Below, in pieces: positions 26,084 to 35,251 of a DNA stretch of 64,000 bases. Every line of letters starts with the position of its first letter. Within the stretch, counting starts at the first letter, position 1. The DNA lies in IMG/VR virus record IMGVR_UViG_3300007770_001284, positions 186,001-250,000 of that record. One strand, 5' to 3'. Source of the stretch: a virus. The translations under genes were made by a program, and so were the position numbers. The notes beneath the pieces are model-generated. The model was not told the DNA's origin. It made no database searches and saw nothing but the letters and a program-made list of their open reading frames with translations.

Positions 26084-26511
26084 TGGCTGACATGAAAGTA
26101 ACAATGGATTATGAAGAACTTGTAGATACTGACCATATTATCCTTTCGGAAGAGTTAAAAGATGCTCTTTTTACCGACAAAGACCTGGGTAATATAGAAG
26201 CTGCAGATCACAGTAGATTAACAATTACTGTCGGTGATGATGGAACAACGGCGGTAGTAAATGGTGCGTTGCAATCAATCGTGTCAGGTGCATATTTAAC
26301 GATAGGATTTATTACGAGGAGTGATTGCAAAGAAATGTTAGGGGCTTTACAATCATGCGCGGTGAGCGATTCAAAGATCACGATCCGCGTAACGGGTGAT
26401 TACAGCCTACAGGCATCTAGTGAGTGCTTTAAAAAATGGGATCTGACCATTCAAGAAGATAGATCGGCGTTATTAACTTTTACCATGGGAACTGAAAATG
26501 TCATATTTTGA
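26083..26511 (+). CDS. Hypothetical protein
   Basis: The 142-residue protein is unrecognised. It is beta-rich (SRLTITVGDDGTTAVVNGAL and SKITIRVTGDYSLQ) and mildly acidic. It is coupled by overlap on both sides within the presumed virion block. Confidence 0.5.
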   Translation: MADMKVTMDYEELVDTDHIILSEELKDALFTDKDLGNIEAADHSRLTITVGDDGTTAVVNGALQSIVSGAYLTIGFITRSDCKEMLGALQSCAVSDSKITIRVTGDYSLQASSECFKKWDLTIQEDRSALLTFTMGTENVIF

Positions 26512-26674
26512 TAAGTTTATTAAAGATCTAGAAGATCGTCGTCAACGAAAGAAAGACTCAAAGACGATACTTGAGCAAGAGCAGCAGTACCAAGAGAAAA
26601 GAAGGGAGCGAATTCGTCGTTTTCAAGAGCGTTGGCAGAATACTGTTGTGTGGAAGCCGGTAAATAAAAAATGA
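26498..26674 (+). CDS. Small basic helical protein
   Basis: This 58-residue frame (starting MSYFDKFIKDLEDRR) overlaps the end of the previous gene and the start of the next one by four bases. It is strongly charged with many Arg and Gln and likely forms one long helix. It has the tight overlaps of a real phage gene, but no function is known. Confidence 0.5.
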   Translation: MSYFDKFIKDLEDRRQRKKDSKTILEQEQQYQEKRRERIRRFQERWQNTVVWKPVNKK

Positions 26675-27666
26675 AGCGTTTTGATCCCGAGGCCGTTGGT
26701 GCAAAAATAGCAAAGCTATTGCTATTAGAGCAGGTCGCTGCGAGCGAAGAAGAAAAGCTGCAAGATAAATTATCAAAACAAATTGATAAATTAAAGTTAC
26801 GCGCTCCTGAAGGCTCTGATGAAGAAAAAATAACAGATGAGCAGGAAGATGAAGAAGAAGAGGGGGAAGAAAAAGAAGCTAAGCCCGACGCTGAAGATGT
26901 AGATATGGACCCAAAGCCTGTTCCTGAAGAGGGCGAAGAAGGAGGCGAAGACTCAGAGGGTGGTCAGGGCGAAAAATTTAAAGTAACCGCTCCAGCGTAT
27001 ATCCCTACGCAGCTCAGCATTGGTGACATTGAGCGCCAGCTAAACAACCTCAGGGCCGGCAAGAGCCTTAAAGATAAGGTAATCGCAAAAGAGCTTGAAA
27101 CATATTTTGGAGAGCTTGGACAGGGTGAGCAACAAGCTCTCTTCACCTATCTCGCTTCATTGGCAGCGATAATGACGGGTGGTACATCTGGCGCAGCAGC
27201 CCCTCGTCCAGAGAATTTGGATGTTGATATTGATATTGAACCTAAGGCCGGCTCAGATGTTGCAAGAACAACGCAGTCTCGTCAACGTACATCATCGAGA
27301 AAGAAAGCTGCAACGCCTTCTGGAATTCCAGTTGACAGAGCAGCGCCGATAGTCGTTGGAGAGAGAGCGAATAAGCAGCTTGAACTAATGAGCGTTTTTG
27401 AGAATGCATCGTACGGCGATGATCACCGCTGTGTTGGGGGTCGTGTTGTTCCGTTCGGTTCCTCACGCTGCGTGCAAGATCTAGATATTAGAATTGAAGA
27501 CCTCGTTCAACAGCGAGATGATTTGACAAGAGGGACTGCTGATAGAGCAAGCTTAAACGGAACGCTAAAGTTTATGCGCCAAAAAAGAAGAAAGGCAAAT
27601 AAGTTTGCTGAGCAACAAAAACAAGAAAAACTCCAAGGCAGGCTTGACACAGCAGACGAGCTATAG
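26671..27666 (+). CDS. Putative core/scaffold protein with acidic domain
   Basis: The 331-residue protein begins with a helix VGAKIAKLLLLEQ, then about 60 acidic low-complexity residues, a helical domain (about 110-170) and a C-terminal part with two Cys (DDHRCVGG and SSRCVQD) and a basic tail. It resembles phage scaffolding or core proteins in composition. The function is inferred from context only. Confidence 0.5.
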   Translation: MKRFDPEAVGAKIAKLLLLEQVAASEEEKLQDKLSKQIDKLKLRAPEGSDEEKITDEQEDEEEEGEEKEAKPDAEDVDMDPKPVPEEGEEGGEDSEGGQGEKFKVTAPAYIPTQLSIGDIERQLNNLRAGKSLKDKVIAKELETYFGELGQGEQQALFTYLASLAAIMTGGTSGAAAPRPENLDVDIDIEPKAGSDVARTTQSRQRTSSRKKAATPSGIPVDRAAPIVVGERANKQLELMSVFENASYGDDHRCVGGRVVPFGSSRCVQDLDIRIEDLVQQRDDLTRGTADRASLNGTLKFMRQKRRKANKFAEQQKQEKLQGRLDTADEL

Positions 27667-27668
27667 AG

Positions 27669-28553
27669 ATGTTGTTCCACGTCAATCCTTTCTTGTGGTC
27701 TGTTGACGACTTAAGCCTCGACGATATACTTGAGATAGCAGATGTACTGACTCATCAGACGCCCGCAGTCCGACCAATTTTTGAGTGCGTGAAGGTGTAT
27801 GCTAAGCTGGATGAGAATGCCAAAGTGAGGTATGCTCGACACAAGTCAGACTTTCGTGGAGTTTACAAGCAGGACATCATTGATCGAATGAAAGGCTCCG
27901 CCGTTTCAGACGCAGTGGCTGAAGCGCTTCAAGAAATTGAAGATAACATTATAGATGTATGGCCCTTTCGTCCCGGGTCTGCGACGTGGTGCTTGTTTGA
28001 AATACTTGACCCTGCAATATGTATCGCTGGTTGGGAAAATTCCCAGAGGGTAATCGTAAGAGAAGCAGTTCGGATCGATATTAAGGGTAATAAGACTTCT
28101 AGTCCATTGATAGATCGCATGTTCGCAAGAATGAGAGAAGACATCAAGCGAAGTGACAGTTCACAGTTTATTTTTGATCCTGTTTTGCATCTTCGAAACA
28201 TTAGTGGTACTGGAGTATATACTGACTTAAGGGCTGATGTTGCTGCAATTTCAGCAGCTGAAGGCGGGACACGATTATCAGTGCGTGAATTAAGCGAGCA
28301 ATCGCAGAATTTCCTTGTGGCTAGTTTAAGGAAGTTTGCTGATCGTCTGTTTCTCGCGAATTCTACAAGTTTACTATATGAATCTTTAGAAGAATCAGAA
28401 GCTTTGCTTGACCATTTTCCCGGGATAAATGTGAAAATAGACGGCCTAGCATTTCGATTAAGCGGTTCTTTTCTGAGCAGAAAGGAAGAAATAGTCCTGG
28501 AGGGAGAGGCTCAAAAGAGTACACTCCCTCTTCCCCTTCCGTGGCGGTCGTAA
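27669..28553 (+). CDS. Hypothetical protein
   Basis: The 294-residue protein is not recognised. It is mixed alpha/beta with no signal peptide, no acidic repeats and no targeting-type helix. It lies between presumed virion genes and overlaps the next start by one base. Confidence 0.5.
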   Translation: MLFHVNPFLWSVDDLSLDDILEIADVLTHQTPAVRPIFECVKVYAKLDENAKVRYARHKSDFRGVYKQDIIDRMKGSAVSDAVAEALQEIEDNIIDVWPFRPGSATWCLFEILDPAICIAGWENSQRVIVREAVRIDIKGNKTSSPLIDRMFARMREDIKRSDSSQFIFDPVLHLRNISGTGVYTDLRADVAAISAAEGGTRLSVRELSEQSQNFLVASLRKFADRLFLANSTSLLYESLEESEALLDHFPGINVKIDGLAFRLSGSFLSRKEEIVLEGEAQKSTLPLPLPWRS

Positions 28554-28786
28554 TGACACATAGCGAGATCCTTGAAGAAGCCATTGGTCTCGGGAGCGTT
28601 TGCGAGATAAACGAGTGGATGGAATTGAAAAAACTTTTACTAGTCAGTCTTCCCTCTGATGCTAGGAGAAATTTCTCCACTAGAGACCCAAAAACAAAAA
28701 GACAGCACCTAAATGATTTTGAGCATTGGTTGATTGATAATTACTTCCGTGCACTTGGCACAAAGCTTGGAGTTGAAGATGAATAG
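28553..28786 (+). CDS. Hypothetical small helical protein
   Basis: The 77-residue protein is helical with a conserved-looking HLNDFEHWLIDNYFRAL segment. Its start lies on the stop of the previous gene, and its end overlaps the next gene by eight bases. No family is recognised. Confidence 0.5.
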   Translation: MTHSEILEEAIGLGSVCEINEWMELKKLLLVSLPSDARRNFSTRDPKTKRQHLNDFEHWLIDNYFRALGTKLGVEDE

Positions 28787-30026
28787 AGCGCAGCGAGCCA
28801 ATGAGCAGTTTATCAGGCAACAAATTAGGAAAATTCTTGCAGAGTCTTCTCAAGAGCTATTGCTTGAGAATGAGTTCGGAGACTTTGCATCACCTGATGA
28901 AGTCTATAAAACTTTCATTGGTCCATTTGTTAACGTGATGAAGGTTGCCAAAACAGCTTTCAAGGATGTGTCATCCGCCACTCTTATTTCTCTGTCTCAT
29001 GCATTTTCTTTCAGTGAAAAAAATCGTGAGAAGCTCCGGGCAAAGTATAAAATAGATCGTGACAAATACCGGCAAGAATATGCTGAAACGATGAAAGAGA
29101 TTGATGAAACGTTGGCATCTAGCGATGCAAAGTTGATGGCTTTTATGTTCAACCCTGGTGCATTTTTGGGTGCTCAAATGCTATCTCAAGCCAATGACCT
29201 GAATGAGCCGGTTTATGACTATATAAAGATGAGGATGGATTGGATCAGTCCAGAGCTAGACGCAGTTTTTCGAGATGTTGACACCAAGAGGGGCGCAGAG
29301 GCAGGACCCGCTCGTGGCCTGTTGGGAGACCTCAAGGTGCTATTTTTTGGCGAGGGATATCAATCGGTCACGCCCTTGTTAGAAGCAGAAGAAGAAGGAA
29401 AGAAGGAAAAGAAGGAAGAAGAGGAAGAGCCTCCAGCTGAATTATCTGAAGAAGAAGTGATAGAAAGAATTACTAAAGCTCTTAAGGCTTCGGCTTGGGG
29501 TAAGCAATTGCGGAAGGATGCTGAGAATATCGTAAAGATGAAGATGGCTGAAATCGAGGAAGTAAAAGGGATGGTTCAGGATCAAATGGCTGCCCTTTCG
29601 GAATTAACATCTGCAAAAAGTCTGGAAGAAATAGCACCGGTCGCTCAAAAACTAAAAACAATGGATGTAGATCTCACCTCCCAACTTCAGGAAGTCGAGA
29701 AGGTTGTCACAAAGAAGAAAGAAGAGTTAGCTGGCCCTGACGGAAAGACAATGATGGATGATCTTCGAAAGTTACCTGATGGGAAGAGTCTTCCGAAAGA
29801 TGCTGGACCGGAGGATTTTGCACCGCTTCTAGAGAAGGGTATACTTGCAAGTATGTTTCAGGGAGCAACCGCGAAAGCTCGTCAAGAATTGCTTCAAGGT
29901 GTGATGGACTATGTCGCAGAAGACATGAAGCCAAGCGAAGTACAGGAATTCAAAGAAGCTGGTCCATTAGGCGAAAAATATTCTGATGTAATAATGAATT
30001 TCTCTAAAGAGCTTGCAAGCCTTTAG
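28779..30026 (+). CDS. Putative packaged/internal virion protein with targeting helix
   Basis: The 415-residue protein starts with a helix (QFIRQQIRKILAESS) whose ILAE|S fits the prohead-protease consensus. The rest is mainly helical, with a Lys/Glu low-complexity linker near residue 220 that separates two halves. No enzymatic motif is seen. The start was chosen because it overlaps the preceding stop, and the longer frame adds a poor N-terminus. Confidence 0.5.
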   Translation: MNRAQRANEQFIRQQIRKILAESSQELLLENEFGDFASPDEVYKTFIGPFVNVMKVAKTAFKDVSSATLISLSHAFSFSEKNREKLRAKYKIDRDKYRQEYAETMKEIDETLASSDAKLMAFMFNPGAFLGAQMLSQANDLNEPVYDYIKMRMDWISPELDAVFRDVDTKRGAEAGPARGLLGDLKVLFFGEGYQSVTPLLEAEEEGKKEKKEEEEEPPAELSEEEVIERITKALKASAWGKQLRKDAENIVKMKMAEIEEVKGMVQDQMAALSELTSAKSLEEIAPVAQKLKTMDVDLTSQLQEVEKVVTKKKEELAGPDGKTMMDDLRKLPDGKSLPKDAGPEDFAPLLEKGILASMFQGATAKARQELLQGVMDYVAEDMKPSEVQEFKEAGPLGEKYSDVIMNFSKELASL

Positions 30027-30044
30027 TTCTACTTTCCAGTTTTC

Positions 30045-30067
30045 ATTTCGCGGTTTATGATTATAAT
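30045..30067 (+). promoter_or_regulatory. Weak promoter candidate
   Basis: A perfect TATAAT (30062-30067) follows a TTCGCGGTTTATGAT stretch similar to the one upstream of the next promoter. No good -35 is seen. Confidence 0.35.
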
Positions 30068-30096
30068 GAAATCGTACATGTCTGGGAGATGATGTT

Positions 30097-30456
30097 ATGA
30101 ATGATGAGAGATGGATACCAGAAATTTGTTATGAAGAAGTTGAAGATGGACTGACATCTCATATTCCTTTTGTAGAAGTTCCAATTGGAGCTGAAATGCC
30201 GAAGGTTCTTTTCATTTTTGAATCTAGAAACACTGGTGAGACAGAGCCTGGTCTTGATGGCGAAGAAATGCCGATCGTGGAATTAGATTTGCATCAATAT
30301 GCTGATATGAATATTTTACGTGATCAATTGAGTACAGCCTTATATGATGAAGTAAGGCAAGCTCTAGGGCTAGAGTCTCTTTCGACGGCGATGCCAGCTG
30401 GCACGAAAATTACTGAAAATATTAGAAGTAAGCTGGGTAGTGAAACTAGTGATTGA
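30097..30456 (+). CDS. Hypothetical protein
   Basis: The 119-residue protein has an N-terminal beta part (PKVLFIFESRNTGET) and a helical C-terminus. The Glu/Asp-rich loop DGEEMPIVELDLHQYADM looks conserved, but I cannot name the family. GGGAG precedes the start by about ten bases. Confidence 0.55.
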   Translation: MNDERWIPEICYEEVEDGLTSHIPFVEVPIGAEMPKVLFIFESRNTGETEPGLDGEEMPIVELDLHQYADMNILRDQLSTALYDEVRQALGLESLSTAMPAGTKITENIRSKLGSETSD

Positions 30457-30457
30457 T

Positions 30458-30486
30458 GTGTAAAATTTGCGGTTTTATGGTAAAAT
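30458..30486 (+). promoter_or_regulatory. Promoter, GTGTAA-17-TAAAAT
   Basis: The -35-like GTGTAA and -10 TAAAAT are 17 bases apart with GG directly before the -10, as in several other promoters here. A GGAGG ribosome site follows at 30508-30512. Confidence 0.6.
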
Positions 30487-30518
30487 ATAGCTATATCAAA
30501 TAATACCGGAGGTTTTTG

Positions 30519-31193
30519 ATGTCACACTCTTATCTTTCCCGTGAGGCAGCGATTGATGCTGTTAACAATATCATGGGATTTGCAGATGATATGACTCGAA
30601 CATACGCAAAACATGGAATAGATCTCGGTGGTGATGTTGGTAGACAAAATATCCTTCTGTCTCCCGCTCAAGAGCATTTTTTTGCTGATGCTATCCGGCA
30701 AGCCGTAGGCTCATGTCGTAACGATGGTAGGACTGGTGAACCTGATATCGTCATTACTGCATTGGGTGATAAAGAGCTTGAGTGTAAGGTTGTCTGCCAA
30801 GGAAAGTCCGGCGCATGGTCCCTCCAGGCAGATCGTACGTCACTGTCTGACGGTAGAACGTTAGATTTTCTATATCTTATGTTCGATCGCTCATATGAGA
30901 ATGTAGGCGTTTTCCTTTTTAGTGATTTAGGATATGATGATTTTAAGGTGGCTAGCCCTGGCTCAAGAGGGAAATCCCGAATGCATAAATCATCGGCATT
31001 TCAAAAGTGCATTCCGTTGATTGGCGGTTTTTCTGATAGGAGCAAAAAATTCATCGCGCAATATACTAAGGCGCTAGAGGAAGCCGTTACACCAGCGCAA
31101 CGTTCTCATGCTAAGCAAAAATTAGAGCTGTGGAAAACAAAGGGTCCGCAAATAGCAATTTCACTGGAGCCTATTGATGACATTAGAAAATGA
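30519..31193 (+). CDS. PD-(D/E)XK nuclease-like protein
   Basis: The 224-residue protein contains GEPDIVITALGDKELECKVV near residues 70-90, which fits the D-(x)n-ExK catalytic core of the PD-(D/E)XK nuclease fold; a following LQADRTSL segment fits the usual helix. It could be a DNA endonuclease for host DNA breakdown or recombination. The fold call rests on the motif spacing and predicted strands only. Confidence 0.6.
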   Translation: MSHSYLSREAAIDAVNNIMGFADDMTRTYAKHGIDLGGDVGRQNILLSPAQEHFFADAIRQAVGSCRNDGRTGEPDIVITALGDKELECKVVCQGKSGAWSLQADRTSLSDGRTLDFLYLMFDRSYENVGVFLFSDLGYDDFKVASPGSRGKSRMHKSSAFQKCIPLIGGFSDRSKKFIAQYTKALEEAVTPAQRSHAKQKLELWKTKGPQIAISLEPIDDIRK

Positions 31194-31578
31194 ATCAGAT
31201 TTTTCGGTTGGTCAAGTTGTTTATTTTATAGCAAACAAAACAGAGACAGTTATTCCAGCTTTGATTGCTGAAAAGATTGTTCGAACACGCATCGATGGTG
31301 AACAGGTTGGGTATATTTTAAGCGTTAGAACCAAGCAGGGCATTGAGCGTGCAGAGATTGACCCATCTAAAACTAAGCTTTTTTCCACAACTGTAGATGT
31401 TCGAGAGCACATGCTGACCTTGGCGACAGCAGCCATAGATCGATTGATCCTGACAGCTGAGAAAGCTGCTGAGGAATTCGGTCCGGCGCAAGAGGCAATC
31501 CCAATGAGCGAGACAGCAGGAGAGGAAGCTCAAGTTGTTTTAGAAGATGGCAAGATCGCAAGAATTAGGATGCCTTGA
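31177..31578 (+). CDS. Hypothetical protein, beta-barrel N-terminus
   Basis: The 133-residue protein starts with an SH3-like barrel (FSVGQVVYFIANKTETVIPALIAEKI), then a helix and an acidic tail. It overlaps the nuclease-like gene by 17 bases and ends two bases before the exonuclease start. The family is not identified. Confidence 0.55.
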   Translation: MTLENESDFSVGQVVYFIANKTETVIPALIAEKIVRTRIDGEQVGYILSVRTKQGIERAEIDPSKTKLFSTTVDVREHMLTLATAAIDRLILTAEKAAEEFGPAQEAIPMSETAGEEAQVVLEDGKIARIRMP

Positions 31579-31579
31579 T

Positions 31580-32410
31580 ATGAAACACTTGATTTTAGAT
31601 GCGAACAACTTGATCTTTCGAGCGCGTCATTCTTGCTATCAGCGTAATTACGAGAATGTTATTGTCCATACATTCTTTCGGAGTCTGAAACCGATCGTTG
31701 AAAAGTTTTCACCTGATTACGTGTATTTTGTGCTTGATGGAAGACCGAAAAAAAGGTTAGAGGTTCTTCCCGAGTATAAGGCAAACCGCACTTACCATGA
31801 TAAAGATGGCTTTAGTCATCAAAGAAAAGAAATTATAAGAATTGTTAGGGAGAAATTTCCATTTGTGACTTTACGACATCCTGAAGCAGAGGCTGATGAT
31901 GTAATAGCGCATTTGGCGCTTGAGTCTATTCCTGACGATCATGAAAAGATTATTGTTTCAAGCGATACAGATTTCATTCAATTGTGCCAAGATGCTCCGC
32001 TGACGCAGCTTTACAATCCCATCTCAAAAAGCTTTCGCCCGGCGCCCGCTTACCCCTACGCTATTTGGAAAGCGTTTCGAGGTGATGGGTCTGATAATAT
32101 TCCCGGTATTAGGGGGATTGGGAACAAGCGCGCAGCTACTCTGGCTAGCGATCTTAATGCCAGATCGTTGTTTTTCGAAAGCAGTCCAGAGCATGAAGAG
32201 GTTTTTTTGCGAAACGTAGGGTTGATATCGCTGACTGCGCTTGAGGATATATCAACGCTACAAATTTCTTATAGCGAACAAGAATTTTCTAGTGTGCTGG
32301 AAACCTTTACTACACTTGGATTCAAGAGTATGATTAGTCAAAATGCATGGCAAAAATATTCTAAGCCATTTGAGGACTTGAAAGATGGAACAAGGTACAT
32401 TACCTCCTGA
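31580..32410 (+). CDS. 5'-3' exonuclease (FEN/T5 D15-like)
   Basis: The 276-residue protein has the N-terminal metal site LILDANNLIFRAR, the VLDGRPKKRLEVLPEYKANR arch region, the acidic cluster EAEADDVIAHLAL and SSDTDFIQL, and a C-terminal HhH with GIRGIGNKRAATL. These are all the hallmarks of the flap endonuclease/RNase H1-like phage exonucleases that remove RNA primers and flaps. The ATG follows the upstream stop at once. Confidence 0.92.
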   Translation: MKHLILDANNLIFRARHSCYQRNYENVIVHTFFRSLKPIVEKFSPDYVYFVLDGRPKKRLEVLPEYKANRTYHDKDGFSHQRKEIIRIVREKFPFVTLRHPEAEADDVIAHLALESIPDDHEKIIVSSDTDFIQLCQDAPLTQLYNPISKSFRPAPAYPYAIWKAFRGDGSDNIPGIRGIGNKRAATLASDLNARSLFFESSPEHEEVFLRNVGLISLTALEDISTLQISYSEQEFSSVLETFTTLGFKSMISQNAWQKYSKPFEDLKDGTRYITS

Positions 32411-32579
32411 GATTTTGGTAGAAATGCGCGCAAAAGGATTGATATCTGAGACTGAGATTGTCTATAAAGAGGGTGATCTTTATGTCGCAAAGGATGTTGT
32501 GACAAATTCAAAAAGAATTATTGAGTATGGAGGCCCAGTCCGTGAGGGCCGCGGCGGTAAGAGGCTGCTCAAAGGATGA
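32385..32579 (+). CDS. Hypothetical small protein
   Basis: The 64-residue basic protein has a short helix then a beta hairpin (EIVYKEGDLYVAKDVVT) and a Gly/Arg-rich end. It overlaps the exonuclease and the chaperonin genes, so it is probably translated in the same operon. The function is unknown. Confidence 0.5.
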   Translation: MEQGTLPPEILVEMRAKGLISETEIVYKEGDLYVAKDVVTNSKRIIEYGGPVREGRGGKRLLKG

Positions 32580-34159
32580 TTGATGAGTCTCCAAAATTAA
32601 TCAGCTTTTCCGATGACGCCCGCGAAAAAGTAAAAGTGGGAGTTGATACCCTCAACTCTGCTGTCGAGGTTACAATGGGCCCAAGCGGAAAAAACGTCCT
32701 AATTGAAAGAGACGGTATGTCTCCTATTTTAACAAAGGATGGGGTCACCGTAGCAAGAGCAGTTCATCTTCGCGATCGATTTGCCAATATGGGTGTACAT
32801 CTTGTACGAGAAGCAGCTCAAAGAACTGCTGAAGAGGCAGGAGATGGCACTACAACAGCCACTATTTTGGCATCTGCAATCTTCCACGAAGGGCTAAAGG
32901 CCCTTAATGCTGGTCATGAATTAAACGATATTAGAAGCGGTATCAGGTCTGCGACGTTAACGCTTATCGAGAAGCTCCAAAGCAAGTCAAGTCCCGTAAA
33001 GTCTGATAAAGATCTGTTAAGAGTCGCAAATATATCTGTTAATGGAGAAGAGGACCTTGCTGAATTGATCGTAGACGCGTTGAAAGCTGTCGGTGAAACA
33101 GGTAGCGTGACAGTCGATGAAGCAAAAGGCTTTGAGTCGTCTTTGGAGGTTGTTGATGGGTGTGAAATTGATCGTGGTTATGTGTCACCATACTTTATAA
33201 ACCGACCAGCGAGAATGTGTTGTGAACTTGAGAATCCTGCAATTTTAATTACAACACAAAAAGTCCACCTGTTGAGTCATATTATGCATTTTTTAGAAGA
33301 ATCGGCTTCAACAGGTAGACCGCTTGTATTAATATCACCAGAAGTAACTGGCGAAGCGCTTCAAGCATTAATTCTAAATCATTCAAAAAACTTAATCAAG
33401 ACATGCGTTCTTGCTGCTCCTGAATTTGGAGATGCAAGGATAGAGGCATTGAGAGATTTAGCGGTTTTATTTGGCTGCGAGATGTTAACAGACGAACCAT
33501 CGACTTGGACGAACTATGGTTTAGGGGACATGGGTCGGTGTGATAGGTTGTTGGCGTATAGGTTTCGAAGCATTTTTATCGGAGCAGCAGGTGATGAGAC
33601 AACTCGCTCTGAAAGAATTGACGATATTGTGGCTGCAAAAGAAAGCCAGCAAGAAAGCAATGAAATATACGCAGTTCTCGATCGTCGAATTCGGAGGATG
33701 AGTAGCGGTATCGGAATTTTACGAGTTGGCGGCGCGACAGAAGCAGAAATTCGTGAACGTAAAGACAGGGTTGACGATGCCATTTACGCGACTAGAGCAG
33801 CGATAGAGGAAGGAATTATCCCAGGTGGTGGAGCAGTTTTAGCAAGGATTGCTTCAGATATTTTAGAGCCTGAATCGGGGATAGGCGAGAAAATTTTATA
33901 CAAGTCTGCAACGGCGCCGCTTAAACAAATTGCGAAGAATTGTGGTGCTGTGCCTGAGGTAATTTTAGAGAAAATGCTTGAAAAACCCTCATCTTTTGGC
34001 TACAATGGTATATCTAATGAGGTGTGTAACCTTATGAAGGTAGGAATTGTGGATCCTGTGAAGGTTACTCGTTTGGCTCTTACAAATGCGTCCAGTGTTG
34101 CGATTAACCTGTTATCAATTGGTTGTGCAATGGTAAACGAAGAGGATAACAACGATTGA
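32576..34159 (+). CDS. groEL: GroEL-type chaperonin (phage-encoded)
   Basis: The 527-residue protein is a complete but divergent group I chaperonin. The nucleotide site is present: GPSGKNVLIE (35-44), Asp55 (LTKDGVTVA) and GDGTTT (89-94). The equatorial Asp before TRAAIEEGIIPGGG, needed for ATP hydrolysis, is also kept. The flexible GGM tail of bacterial GroEL is missing; the protein ends NEEDNND. No GroES gene is seen nearby. It may fold a phage protein, either with host GroES or without a cap as described for some phage chaperonins. Confidence 0.93.
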   Translation: MIDESPKLISFSDDAREKVKVGVDTLNSAVEVTMGPSGKNVLIERDGMSPILTKDGVTVARAVHLRDRFANMGVHLVREAAQRTAEEAGDGTTTATILASAIFHEGLKALNAGHELNDIRSGIRSATLTLIEKLQSKSSPVKSDKDLLRVANISVNGEEDLAELIVDALKAVGETGSVTVDEAKGFESSLEVVDGCEIDRGYVSPYFINRPARMCCELENPAILITTQKVHLLSHIMHFLEESASTGRPLVLISPEVTGEALQALILNHSKNLIKTCVLAAPEFGDARIEALRDLAVLFGCEMLTDEPSTWTNYGLGDMGRCDRLLAYRFRSIFIGAAGDETTRSERIDDIVAAKESQQESNEIYAVLDRRIRRMSSGIGILRVGGATEAEIRERKDRVDDAIYATRAAIEEGIIPGGGAVLARIASDILEPESGIGEKILYKSATAPLKQIAKNCGAVPEVILEKMLEKPSSFGYNGISNEVCNLMKVGIVDPVKVTRLALTNASSVAINLLSIGCAMVNEEDNND

Positions 34160-34410
34160 TGGCTCAAAGAAGACAAACACGTCAGCCCTTTAGGAAAGTA
34201 GATATGCAAAATATCCAATATATGTCCGACTCTAAAGTCGAAATGTTACTGGAGCGATACAGACAAAAGAGGCGGTATAGTCCTCCTGAATTTTATAAGA
34301 GCTATGAAGAAGAAATATGTTATTTATTTCGAGAAGCGGAGTGTCGAAAAAATAGGAAAATTGCTCATCAAAATTATTTGAGAAAAAAGACAAGATATCG
34401 TGCAAAGTAA
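34159..34410 (+). CDS. Hypothetical small basic protein
   Basis: The 83-residue protein is rich in Arg, Lys and Tyr (LLERYRQKRRYSPPEFYKSY) and helical, suggesting nucleic acid or ribosome binding. It starts on the chaperonin stop codon. No family is recognised. Confidence 0.5.
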   Translation: MAQRRQTRQPFRKVDMQNIQYMSDSKVEMLLERYRQKRRYSPPEFYKSYEEEICYLFREAECRKNRKIAHQNYLRKKTRYRAK

Positions 34411-34429
34411 CGTACATATGGTGTATAAT
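34400..34429 (+). promoter_or_regulatory. Promoter before sigma factor, GTGCAA-18-TATAAT
   Basis: GTGCAA is followed after 18 bases by TATAAT, with ATGGTG just upstream of the -10. The block CGTGCAAA...ATATGGTG is shared with the promoter at 39.7 kb. The expected transcript has a leader of about 60 bases. Confidence 0.6.
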
Positions 34430-34495
34430 ATTAATGATGGATGGGGAAATACCTCTATCTGTGACTAACCTAATTTACTCGGGGCTATAAAACAT

Positions 34496-35251
34496 ATGAT
34501 GCTAGACCATTACTTTAAGGATGTGGGAAGCCATGATCTTCTCACGAGAGAAGAAGAAGTAGAGCTTGCAAAAGCAATTGAACTGGGTGACCAGTCTGCT
34601 AGAGAAAAGATGATTCAGTCGAATCTTCGTCTTGCGATCTCTATTGCAAAGAAATTCCGTGACCGCGGATGTTCGTTTGAAGACTTGATTCAAGAATCGA
34701 ATATTGGCTTGATTAGAGCGGTCGATCGTTTTGACTGGCGTAGGGGTTTCAAGTTCAGTACATATGCTGTGTGGTGGATTCGTCAAGCCGTGCAATCTCA
34801 CGTTGCTGGCCAGTCTGGCGCAATTAAGATGCCAACTTCTGCTCGAGCGCTAATGTACAGAGCGTACAAATTCACGGAAGAATATACCGAAGAGTTTAAA
34901 TGCGAGCCCTCTCCTGAAGAAGTCGCCGCGGCAGTTGGTGTTCCGGTTCAGACTCTAAAGGCAATCAGAAAGTCAGGAGCACCTCAACTATCACTGGACG
35001 CCCCGGTAGGGAAAAACGATTCGGGGAGTCGAACATTCGCTGAGCTTGTTGGAGGCACGGACGATCGTGATCCGGGCGATAGTCTGGATCGTATTGTTCT
35101 TCGGGGTGCTCTAGTTGGCGCTCTTAAGAAGCTATCTTCTCGAGAAGAAAAGATTATTCGTCTTCGATTTGGGTTGTCTGAAGATGACCATGATTCTGAG
35201 AATTTTCCAATTTCAAAAGCTGATTTTTTGAAGCTACAAGGGAGTAAGTAA
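34496..35251 (+). CDS. RNA polymerase sigma-70 family factor lacking region 4.2
   Basis: The 251-residue protein has region 1.2 ([14 protein letters not shown]), region 2 ([51 protein letters not shown]), region 3 and region 4.1 ([14 protein letters not shown]). The -35-binding helix-turn-helix of region 4.2 is missing: the frame ends soon after LRFGLSEDD. The next overlapping gene encodes a region-4-like protein, so the two may act together. It should direct host core polymerase to phage promoters. The ATG has no strong ribosome site. Confidence 0.9.
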   Translation: MMLDHYFKDVGSHDLLTREEEVELAKAIELGDQSAREKMIQSNLRLAISIAKKFRDRGCSFEDLIQESNIGLIRAVDRFDWRRGFKFSTYAVWWIRQAVQSHVAGQSGAIKMPTSARALMYRAYKFTEEYTEEFKCEPSPEEVAAAVGVPVQTLKAIRKSGAPQLSLDAPVGKNDSGSRTFAELVGGTDDRDPGDSLDRIVLRGALVGALKKLSSREEKIIRLRFGLSEDDHDSENFPISKADFLKLQGSK

